Part shown: piece by piece, positions 52,341 to 60,700 of the stretch
Numbering within the stretch: position 1 is the stretch's first letter
Layout of the letters: each line of letters starts with the position of its first letter
Assembly (NCBI GenBank): GCA_030765525.1
Contig: JAVCCK010000003.1
Span: 240,502-304,501, forward strand
DNA length: 64,000 nt
Source: Candidatus Lernaella stagnicola
GTDB lineage: Bacteria; Lernaellota; Lernaellaia; Lernaellales; Lernaellaceae
Direction: 5' to 3'
Translations under genes and position numbers: made by a program
The notes under the pieces: model-generated
What the model was told of the DNA's origin: nothing
The model's database searches: none
The model's input: the letters and a program-made list of their open reading frames with translations, nothing else

Positions 52341-53361
52341 TGGACAGCGTCGCACAAAGTCGGCCGTCGCCCGGGAGCGCGTTTTAGTCACCGGCGCCGA
52401 CGGCATGCTGGGTAATCACCTGGTTCGCGAGCTGTTATCCGCCGGGTACCCGATTCGAGTTTTACTGCAACCCGACACCGACCCATCCACGTTGAAAGGC
52501 CTGCCGATCCAGCGGTTTCACGGCGACGTCCGCGACGAAGAAGCCGTGACGCAGGCGGTGGACGGTTGTACTTTCGTCTTTCATTGTGCGGCGATTACCG
52601 ATTTGCGCGCGCCGCGCGATTTGGTGTGGGACGTCAACGTCGAGGGAACGCGTCGCGTGGTGGACGCCGCAGTCGCCGCCAAGGTGAAACGGTTGGTTTT
52701 CGTGGGTTCGGCCAGTTCGTTCCCTTTCGGCACCGCTTCCTCGCCGGGCCGCGAAACCAGCGCGCCCTTGCCCGACCACTATCAGGGCATTCCGTATATG
52801 GAGTCCAAGCACGCGGCCATGGAGTTGGTGTCGGAGGCTGTTCGGGAACGAGGCCTGGATGCCGTGGTCGTCGTTCCGAGCTTCATGATCGGCGCCTTCA
52901 CGCATCGTCCCGGCTCGGCGGACCTGATCAAGGCGTTTCTAGACGGCAAGCTGTGGCTGTCGTCGCACGGCGGGCGGAATTTTGTATACGCAGGGGACGT
53001 CGCAACCGCGATGGTCAACGCGCTGCACCGGGGAAAATCGGGTGAGCGCTACCTACTGGCCGGCGAGAATCTCACGTATTCGGCGTTTCTGAACAAGACA
53101 GCCGAAGTTTCGGGGCTGCGTCCCCCCGTGCTCACGCTGCCGGACTGGATCGTGAACCTGGTTGGAAGAGTGAACACGCTGAGGGAAAAGCTAACCAACA
53201 AACCGACGGCTTTGAACTACACGATTACCCGGATATCGCTGCTGGAAACATACTACAGCGCCGAGAAAGCCACGCGGGAATTGGGAATGCCGCACACACC
53301 CATCAAACAGGCCATCGCAGCGTCCATTGCCGGGCTGAAGCGCTACGGCCAGGTGAAATGA
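52321..53361 (+). CDS. Extended SDR: NAD-dependent epimerase / dihydroflavonol-reductase-like
   Basis: A 346-residue extended short-chain dehydrogenase. The NAD(P) loop is VLVTGADGMLGNHL (about 22-35), the acidic/second motif HGDVRDEE, then FHCAAITDLRAP. The active pair is Tyr159/Lys163 in YMESK with Ser in VGSASSFPFG. The middle and C-terminal parts resemble the DFR/3-beta-HSD/HpnA-like branch, which acts on steroid, terpenoid, sugar or lipid substrates. About 20 residues of polar, Asn-rich sequence precede the fold. The start lies inside the tetR end. With the SDR just after it, it probably forms a two-step reduction on a lipid-type molecule; that is inference. Confidence 0.85.
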   Translation: MKSNNNNGQRRTKSAVARERVLVTGADGMLGNHLVRELLSAGYPIRVLLQPDTDPSTLKGLPIQRFHGDVRDEEAVTQAVDGCTFVFHCAAITDLRAPRDLVWDVNVEGTRRVVDAAVAAKVKRLVFVGSASSFPFGTASSPGRETSAPLPDHYQGIPYMESKHAAMELVSEAVRERGLDAVVVVPSFMIGAFTHRPGSADLIKAFLDGKLWLSSHGGRNFVYAGDVATAMVNALHRGKSGERYLLAGENLTYSAFLNKTAEVSGLRPPVLTLPDWIVNLVGRVNTLREKLTNKPTALNYTITRISLLETYYSAEKATRELGMPHTPIKQAIAASIAGLKRYGQVK

Positions 53362-53365
53362 GGCG

Positions 53366-54181
53366 ATGATGGATTACTTTCGGGACAAAATCGCGCTGGT
53401 CACGGGCGGTAGCCGCGGCGTTGGATTGGCTACGGCCCGGGAATTGGCGCGGCGTGGCGCGAAGGTCGCTATCACGGCGCGGGGCGAAGAACGCCTGCGT
53501 CGCTCCGAGCGCGAACTAATTGACGCGGGGGCCCATGTCATCGCGGTACCGGGCGACGTGGGCCGTTGGGAAGACGCGCAACGGATGGTGGAAGAGACCC
53601 TCCGGGCCTTCGGCGGCTTGGATATTCTGGTTAACAACGCCGGGGTGTCGATGCGCGGCGCGTTCGCCGATTTGACGCCGGAACTGTGCCGGCGCGTCGT
53701 TGATACGAACCTGCTTGGTTGCATCTACACCACGCGAGCCGCCGCGGCGTCGTTGACGGCGGCGGGCGGACACGTCGTGTTCGTCTCGAGCATTGCCGGA
53801 TTGCTGGGCCTGCCGGGCGCTTCGATCTATTGCGCCACGAAAGCGGCATTGGCGACCCTGGCCGAGTCGCTGCGTCTGGAACTGGCCGAAGCCGGTGTCC
53901 ATATCGGCGTCGCGTATCTCGGTTTCACGGAACACGATCCGGAGAAGCGCATTCTAGCGGCCGACGGCTCGCCGTTACCGGCCGACCGCCCCGCGCACCA
54001 CACGCAAGACTACGTCGCTCGGCAACTTTTGCGGGTGATAGAACAGCGCCGGCGCGAGGCCATCTTGACCGGTTTCGGCAAAGTAGGGTCGTGGGCTCAC
54101 CGATTGTCGCCGAGTCTTGTGGAAAAAGCGATTCGTTTCGCCAAGCAAAAGAACCTGGGCTTATACCGAGATTTCTCTTGA
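53366..54181 (+). CDS. Classical SDR oxidoreductase
   Basis: A 271-residue short-chain dehydrogenase. TGGSRGVGLATARELARRG is the NADP(H)-type loop, NNAGVSMRG the second motif, and the catalytic residues are Ser in VFVSSIAGLLG, Tyr155 and Lys159 in YCATK. The C-terminal helix pair (WAHRLSPSLVEKAIRFAKQ) extends beyond the usual SDR core, as in membrane-lipid SDRs such as 3-ketosphinganine reductase-like and DltE-like enzymes. It starts 4 bases after the epimerase stop, so the two are coupled. Substrate unknown. Confidence 0.87.
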   Translation: MMDYFRDKIALVTGGSRGVGLATARELARRGAKVAITARGEERLRRSERELIDAGAHVIAVPGDVGRWEDAQRMVEETLRAFGGLDILVNNAGVSMRGAFADLTPELCRRVVDTNLLGCIYTTRAAAASLTAAGGHVVFVSSIAGLLGLPGASIYCATKAALATLAESLRLELAEAGVHIGVAYLGFTEHDPEKRILAADGSPLPADRPAHHTQDYVARQLLRVIEQRRREAILTGFGKVGSWAHRLSPSLVEKAIRFAKQKNLGLYRDFS

Positions 54182-54257
54182 GGCCGACGTCTCGCAAAAC
54201 AACGCTACGTTCCGCATGCTTCGCGGTCGGTACAAACGAGGGGCCTAAACACAACGC

Positions 54258-55130
54258 ATGAATACGACGTATCTTCTCGGCCTTTTCATGGGCATGATCG
54301 CCGCCCTCTTGCTGAACGTCGGCAAAGGCGTCCAGAAACATAACGTGCGCGTTTTTCTCGAGGGCCGCGGCATGTTTCGCCCGCCGCATCGCCGGAGTCT
54401 ACTGTGGTGGATCGTCGGGCTTTTCATGTCCGGCAGCGCCTTGTTCTTCTTCCCCTTGGCCGTGTTCCTTTCCAACAATCCGTCTGCGGTTTCGTCGATG
54501 ACCGGCATCGGCTTGATCGGCCTACTGCTATTCGCCGTATACGTCATCGGGGAAGAAGTCAGCGCGATGGACCTGATCGGCGTGATGTTGATCGTACTGG
54601 GCACCAGCACGCTGGGGTATCTGGGTACGCTGCAGACGATGGTGGAACCGACCTTTTCCGATCGCACGCTCTTTTTCACGATCACCGGCGCAACAGCTAT
54701 CTTCGCCGCGCTATGCGTGATGGCCTACGTGCGATGGCCGGCGATTCACGGCGTCTCTTTTGGCGCAACGGCGGGCTTCATGATCGGTGCCGGGATATTC
54801 CTCGCCGACACGGCGCAGTTGCGCGGCAGCGAGTCGTTTCTGGCGAAAATCCAGATACCTCATTTATGGGTCGCCTTCGCCTTCGCCATCCTGGCGTTGG
54901 TCGTCACGCAATTCGGCTTCCTTCGCAGTCGCGCGCTGGAAGTTGTACCGGCGACGAATTCGGCCATCCTCTTGGCCCCTCCGCTTCTGGAAATGGTTGT
55001 TTATCGGACGTATCCGACCGCAACGGAGAGCCTGTTGACGGTGGTCATCTTGGCTGGAGTTTTTCTCTTGTCGATCGGCGCCGCCGCGCGGATTTCCGAG
55101 CCGACAGCGGACGCGGTCAACGCAGGATAA
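54258..55130 (+). CDS. DMT-superfamily-like membrane protein (NIPA/EamA-like)
   Basis: A 290-residue inner-membrane protein with nine to ten hydrophobic segments. The start MNTTYLLGLFMGMIAALLLN and the following KGVQKHNV resemble NIPA-like members of the drug/metabolite transporter superfamily, with GEEVSAMDLIGVMLIVLGTS corresponding to the EamA repeat junction. Solute unknown. It follows the SDR by 76 bases on the same strand and overlaps the end of the converging TauE-like gene by 14 bases. Confidence 0.7.
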   Translation: MNTTYLLGLFMGMIAALLLNVGKGVQKHNVRVFLEGRGMFRPPHRRSLLWWIVGLFMSGSALFFFPLAVFLSNNPSAVSSMTGIGLIGLLLFAVYVIGEEVSAMDLIGVMLIVLGTSTLGYLGTLQTMVEPTFSDRTLFFTITGATAIFAALCVMAYVRWPAIHGVSFGATAGFMIGAGIFLADTAQLRGSESFLAKIQIPHLWVAFAFAILALVVTQFGFLRSRALEVVPATNSAILLAPPLLEMVVYRTYPTATESLLTVVILAGVFLLSIGAAARISEPTADAVNAG

Positions 55131-55956
55131 TTGACAAACCCGCCGCGGCAAGTAACACGTACACGGTGATGCGAAAACTCCGTTCCGGAATGCGCGGGTG
55201 CAACCATTCACCGACCGCCACCGCCAACGCCAATACCGGAAGAAGTACACCCACCACGCGCAGGTTGGCGGCCACCAGTTTGCCGGTGGCGAGGTGGCCG
55301 ATCAGCAATCCGGAGTTGAGCACCATCCACAGCGCAGCCAGCGTGGCGCGAAAATTTTCTTTGCGCTCGATTTCGCGCGCCGCCCAGTAGGCAACCAACG
55401 GCCCGCCCGACACCCACAACCCTTGGATGAAACCGCCGCCGAACAAGAACACGCGCGCCAGGCCTCCAGGCAAGGGACGCAACGGCGCTTCGCGGCGGCG
55501 CAGAAGTCGAACGAGTTCCAAACTGGACAGCACGAAGACGAATGCGCCAAAAGCCCACTTATGATGATCCGTCTCCGCCAGTGTGAAGACGGCCAAACCA
55601 AAGGGCATGCCGAGCCCGGCCCAAGGGAGAATGCGGCGAAAAAACAGGTCGCGCTTCACTTCGTGACGATGGCGAATGACCAGGTAGGCCGACACGGCAA
55701 TGTTGAAGGGCACCAAGGTCGGCACGATGAAATCGATCGGTAGGAAATTGGCCGCCAGCGTAACGGAGATCAGCGACGCGCCGAATCCCATGGCCGAGCC
55801 CACGGAATAGCCGCAAAAAACGATCACGCCCAGCAGCAGTACTTCCAGGCCCACGCCGACCGCCTCCCTAAACCGAGCGCGCGGTGATTGGTTTTGCGCC
55901 CCCGGTTTGCCGTGCATTTGTAGGAGTTTTGACCCGTCGGCGCAAGAAGTGACCAC
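55117..55956 (-). CDS. TauE/SafE-family membrane permease
   Basis: A 279-residue membrane protein with about eight hydrophobic segments. The signature GSAMGFGASLISVTL near the first helix and PTLVPFNIAVSAYLVIRHR after it are typical of TauE/SafE (DUF81) permeases, proposed to export sulfite, sulfoacetate or other anions. The initiator is uncertain: GTG 55956 or an ATG 39 bases downstream; neither has a strong ribosome binding site. It converges on the DMT-like gene. Confidence 0.82.
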   Translation of the reverse strand: MVTSCADGSKLLQMHGKPGAQNQSPRARFREAVGVGLEVLLLGVIVFCGYSVGSAMGFGASLISVTLAANFLPIDFIVPTLVPFNIAVSAYLVIRHRHEVKRDLFFRRILPWAGLGMPFGLAVFTLAETDHHKWAFGAFVFVLSSLELVRLLRRREAPLRPLPGGLARVFLFGGGFIQGLWVSGGPLVAYWAAREIERKENFRATLAALWMVLNSGLLIGHLATGKLVAANLRVVGVLLPVLALAVAVGEWLHPRIPERSFRITVYVLLAAAGLSIILR

Positions 55957-56030
55957 GGCGCAATTCTAAAATGCGTTGGCTCGTGAGGTCACTGCTCGCC
56001 GGACCGCGTTCGGGCGAGTCCGCTTTCGAG

Positions 56031-57467
56031 TTACGCGAAAAGCTGATTCAAGAATTCGACCAACAATTTTTCCCGCAACGGCACGGGCAAGGCGTTGAGC
56101 ACTTCGTTGATCTCGGCCATGCGCTCGGGCAACTCGACGCCGGTCATGCCGGCCACGGCGAGCATGTTTTGAAAAGCGCTTTCGTCGAAGTCCGCCGGAT
56201 CGACTTGGCCGAAAGCCTCGCGGATCGTGTCAGCCAGATCGCTTGATTCTATTCCTTTGGCGATTTCGACGCACTCGCGCAGGTCCTTCAACATCGCCTC
56301 GGCGTGGTCATAGTTGCCGGCGTTGATCGACACGTGCACGTTTTCCGGCGAGACGTCGAACGCGAGTTGGGGCTGCAGGAACCAACCGCGCAGTTTCATC
56401 TCGTCGACCAAGTGGAATACGTTAAGCGTATCGGACGTGAAGCACACGAGGCACATTTGCGGAGACCCCAGAACCTGGAGGTCTTCTATCGCGTCGACGC
56501 CCGCCACGATTTGCTTCATCACTTCGAGTTTCTTGCGCGCCAACTCAAGGTAGCCTTCGTCGCCTAGGAAGTTGACGACCGCCCACGCCGCCGCGATGGG
56601 TCCGCCGGTTTTGCTGCTCTGAATCGCATTATTGACGATCGTGTAACCGGTCCAGTTCGAGCAAGCGTAGATCTGGTAACGCCGCAACTCGTTGCTCTTG
56701 TACAAAATGATCGACGCGTTCTTCAGGCAGTAAGCGTATTTGTGCAGGTCCATCGACAGCGACCAGACACCCGGCACATCGAACCCGAAGGGCGGGATGT
56801 CTTCGCCAAGCCGCCGGAAGTACGGCAGTAGAAAACCGCCCATGCAGGCGTCGACGTGATACCAAAGACCGTGTTCGAGGGTTACCTGCCCGATCTCGGT
56901 GATCGGGTCCAGCACGCCGTGCGCGTAGGAAGGCGCCGAGCCCACGACGACAATCGTGTTGGGCGTGATCGCCTGGCGGATCGATTCCACGTCGGCCTTG
57001 AAAGTCACCGGGTCGACCGCCGACAGCACCGGTTTCACGTCGAGGTAGTGCCCCGCCTTGTGAAACGCGGCGTGCGCGGTGACCGGCAGGATCATCTCCG
57101 GTTCCTTGATCTCGGGCTTGTGAACGCGGAAGTAGTCGCGCGCCGCCTTGATGGCCAGAATGATGCTTTCGGTGCCGCCGCTGGTGAAATTGCCCACGAC
57201 GTTCTCGTCGCCGTTGACGTGCGCGGCGGACATTGCCACCAATTCGTTTTCAAAGCGCATGAGGCTCGGAAACGCGGTGGGGTCCAGACCGCTTTCGTGC
57301 AGGAAATCCATGTACGCGCGCTTCCCGACTTCCTCGGCCTCGCGCCCGGCATCGTAAACGTAGCTCCAAACGCGACCGGAGGACCATTCGAGGTCGGAAC
57401 CGCGGTATTCCTGCATCTTGGCGAAAATCTCTTCCTTGCTCAGTCCGGTCTTCGGGAATCGCATCAT
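56031..57467 (-). CDS. PLP-dependent decarboxylase / sphingosine-1-phosphate-lyase-like enzyme
   Basis: A 478-residue group II PLP enzyme. FTSGGTESIILAIKAARDY is the substrate/PLP-phosphate loop, WYHVDACMGGFLLPYF the PLP-ring Asp motif, and K243 in SMDLHKYAYCLKNAS the Schiff-base lysine. The pattern SxDxHKYxxxxK is that of sphingosine-1-phosphate lyase rather than of glutamate decarboxylase GadB (HKFG). Family members cleave phosphorylated sphingoid bases or decarboxylate Glu/Tyr/Asp. AAGGAAG precedes two adjacent ATGs. The 249-base gap upstream (57468-57716) shows only a GC palindrome and no defended promoter. Function as a lyase of long-chain-base phosphates would imply sphingolipids; no synthase is seen in the window. 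Confidence 0.85.
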   Translation of the reverse strand: MMRFPKTGLSKEEIFAKMQEYRGSDLEWSSGRVWSYVYDAGREAEEVGKRAYMDFLHESGLDPTAFPSLMRFENELVAMSAAHVNGDENVVGNFTSGGTESIILAIKAARDYFRVHKPEIKEPEMILPVTAHAAFHKAGHYLDVKPVLSAVDPVTFKADVESIRQAITPNTIVVVGSAPSYAHGVLDPITEIGQVTLEHGLWYHVDACMGGFLLPYFRRLGEDIPPFGFDVPGVWSLSMDLHKYAYCLKNASIILYKSNELRRYQIYACSNWTGYTIVNNAIQSSKTGGPIAAAWAVVNFLGDEGYLELARKKLEVMKQIVAGVDAIEDLQVLGSPQMCLVCFTSDTLNVFHLVDEMKLRGWFLQPQLAFDVSPENVHVSINAGNYDHAEAMLKDLRECVEIAKGIESSDLADTIREAFGQVDPADFDESAFQNMLAVAGMTGVELPERMAEINEVLNALPVPLREKLLVEFLNQLFA

Positions 57468-57716
57468 CTTCCTTTCGCCCCCTTCATCGTTCGTTCCGTG
57501 CAGTTACAAAAATACGGATTGGCATTCAACGCGACGTCGGATAAGCAGCGGACGTTCATCACAAACATGGACAAAATATTGACGAGATATCCGCGCGTCG
57601 GCCCTTGCGTTGCGCTCTACGATGCCCAATCGATTCTCGCGGGGCAAGCCCCGCACCGGCACGCGGCGACGCAACCGTACCTTTTAGAAGCGGCGATTGC
57701 CGATGTCGCGCCGTAA

Positions 57717-60700
57717 TTATTCCGTGAACGCGAAATAATTGTGCCAAAGCACCTCAGCGCCCACATGCAGAAAATGCACGAGGCCGTCCGGGCTTTGGTA
57801 GATCTGCGGCTGATTCGACAAGTGCGACAGGAACAAGGAATACTTCATCCACGGTCCGCTGCGGTCGGTCAACAAAAACAGCCCCTCGGCCGTTGAATAG
57901 CCATGTTCGTACATAATGTAGATGTTGCCGTCGACGCCGAAAATCGCGTTGAACGGGGCGCCGACGTTCCCGGCCTCCACCAAGTGGGTTGACTCCCACG
58001 TTCCGGATTGGCCGACCGCGTAATACAATCGGTTGTATCGATCGTCTCGGTAAAACGCATGCAGCGTGCCGGCGGCGTCGATAAGCAATTCACTGTTCTT
58101 TTCGACGTAGCGATTCCGATCGACCCACTCAACGAACCATTGCCCGTCGTCCGCATATGCGTGAAAAAGGCCGTAGCTTGTATACGTGATGTGCGGCGTG
58201 CCCTGATTGTCCAGCGCCAGCGATAACGGACCCGCGTCCAGGCCGTCGACGAGTTCGGTGGTCCATGTCTCGCCGTGTTTCACCGCGTAATAGATGCTTT
58301 CGTTAAGCATGTCGCTGTAGGCCACGTGTGGCGCGCCGTCCGCATCGACCACGAGCGATGAATACTCTCCGGCCCCCGTTTCCAGGGCTTCCATGGTCCA
58401 GGTGTCGTCCAGGCGTATCGCGTAGTAGAACGTATCATCGTTGGGGTCGAAGAACGTGATATGCACCGTGCCCGTGTCGCCAAGTGCGATGTCGTAATTC
58501 GACTGCGACGCGTTGCCAAGCTCTCGAACAAACTCGCGAACCCACGTGCCTGAACGGTTCGTCGCGTAATACAAGGCGGAATAGGGCTCTTTCCCATATA
58601 GCGCGTGAAGATCGTCGGGTCCCGCGGCCGCCAAGACAACGTCTTGGTTGTATCGCACGCTACCGGCCGTATCAATTTCGAAGGTTTGCCAACCTTCCTC
58701 GGTACTGCGTGTGTACACAACCTCGAGTTTCTCCTCGTGCGCGTATGCGGTGTGAACACCCCCGTCGCCGTCAATCGCCATGCTGCTATGCCACGCGTTA
58801 TGTTCGCTGTCGGCGAGCTCAAAGTTCCAGGTACCGCCAAGATTGCTGCCGATGTATACGCCGTCGGCCGCCCAATAGCTCACATGAATGACTCCAGACG
58901 AATCGATCGCCGCAGCCGGATCGCGCCCGTCGCCGTCGTAAACGGTCTCAAACGTCCATCCTCCACCGTCCTTTACGATATGGCGAATGCGGAAAGGTGA
59001 ATTGCCCTCCTCGAAAATAATGTGCGGATCCCCGGCCGCGTCCAGCATCAAGGATAGGTCTTGGATACTTTCACTGGTTTGGTGTACGACGATATCCGCA
59101 ACCCACGCGCCCGTGCGATTCGTGGCGTAACGTAGCTCATCGGTTTCGCCGCCCCCGTACAGGATATGAGCGAAGCCGCCGCTGTCGATCGCGATGTCGG
59201 TTCCGACCAGCGCATCTATATTCGTGTCGGCCGCTTCGGTTTGCCACGCGCCCGTGCGATTCGTGGCGTACATCAGGCGCTGCCCGGTCATATCCCAATA
59301 GGAAATGCCCACACCGCCGCCCGGCGCCATGGCAATCGCGGTGACGTAACCCGTGTGTGCGGTGTTGTCGACAATGGTCTTGCGCCACGATCCGTCGGCA
59401 TTGGTCATGTAGGTCAAGTCGTTTTCAAGGCCGTCGCGATAGGCGACATGAACATCGCCCGACCCGTCGACGGCGAGATCATAATCGAAGGCACTGAACG
59501 AAAGCGTCTGCTCGGTAACGACCTCGCCGCGAACCTGGTGCAGTCGCAGATAATCGGAACGGGCCGCCAGAATGTTGACTGTATCGTCAGGCGCTACGGC
59601 GACCGCCGTGCCATGCAGGCCGGGTGCGCCGCCGTCGATTTCTTCGAAGATGATGAGGCTGACGGTCGTGTCGTCGTCATCATTATCGTCATCGTCGTTG
59701 TCGTCGTTATCGTCGTTGTCGTCGTCGTTATCGTCGTCATCGTCGTCGTCGTCATCGTCGTCGTCGTCGCCGGCGTATTCCGTGCCGAAATTGGCGTACC
59801 ACAAAGCGCCGTCGCCGTCGTAGATCACGTGCGCGCGGCCGGACCGGTCCACACCAATGGCCGGATAGCCGCCATGATAGGAATCGATCGTCGTCGGCGC
59901 CCACTCGCCGGACAAATTCGTCGCGTATCGAAGCTCGTTGCAATAGTAGGAATTGTACGTGAAGTACGCAACGTAGAGGTTGTCGGCGGCGTCGGAGGCT
60001 AAGTCGGCGGCGTAACCGGTCTGCCCGACATGGTCGATCGTTTCGGTGTACCAGGAGAATCCGGATTTCCATGCCCATTTGAGGTCATCGTTGTAGCCGT
60101 CGGCATACACGACGCGCGGCTGTCCCGATGTATCCAAATCCAAAGCGATGGATGCGTTACCCGAGTAATAAACGTCTTCGATATAGGTTTCCGACCAGCC
60201 GTTCCACTTGCGCACATAGTAAACGGGATGATCGCCGCCTGAGAGGTAGCCGATGTGGGGGCGTCCCCATTGATCGACGGCGATATCGGTCTCCCCGTCA
60301 TAATACGAGGCATAGTCAATCTGCTCCGATTGCCACTCGCCCGAGGCGTTGGTCGTGTAGATCAAACGCCCCGCGCCGTCATCGACATAGGCGAGATGAA
60401 CGTTATCCTCGGCGTCCAACGCGATCGACAGGTACTGCCCGGTATCACCGGCCGCGTCGGGAACTTCCACCTGCCACCCCCCGTTGGCCCAGGTTGCGTA
60501 TCGTAGTTCGTACTGCCAATAGTCGACCGTTTCGGTAAACGCGATATGCGGCATGCCCGCCGAATCGACGGCGACATCGTTGAAAAAGCCGTTGTCCGTG
60601 GAGAGATCCAGCGGCGCGAAATACCACCGTTTCGGCGTTTTAATTCCGTATATAAGCTTGGCGTAGGATTGATTGTAGTGCGTCGTGTGCAGACGATTCC

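Noticed and set aside
57639-57654. GCGGGGCAAGCCCCGC palindrome considered as a terminator for the giant repeat protein
   Set aside because: No T-tract follows on the minus strand, and the loop is too short for a normal hairpin without opening the stem.
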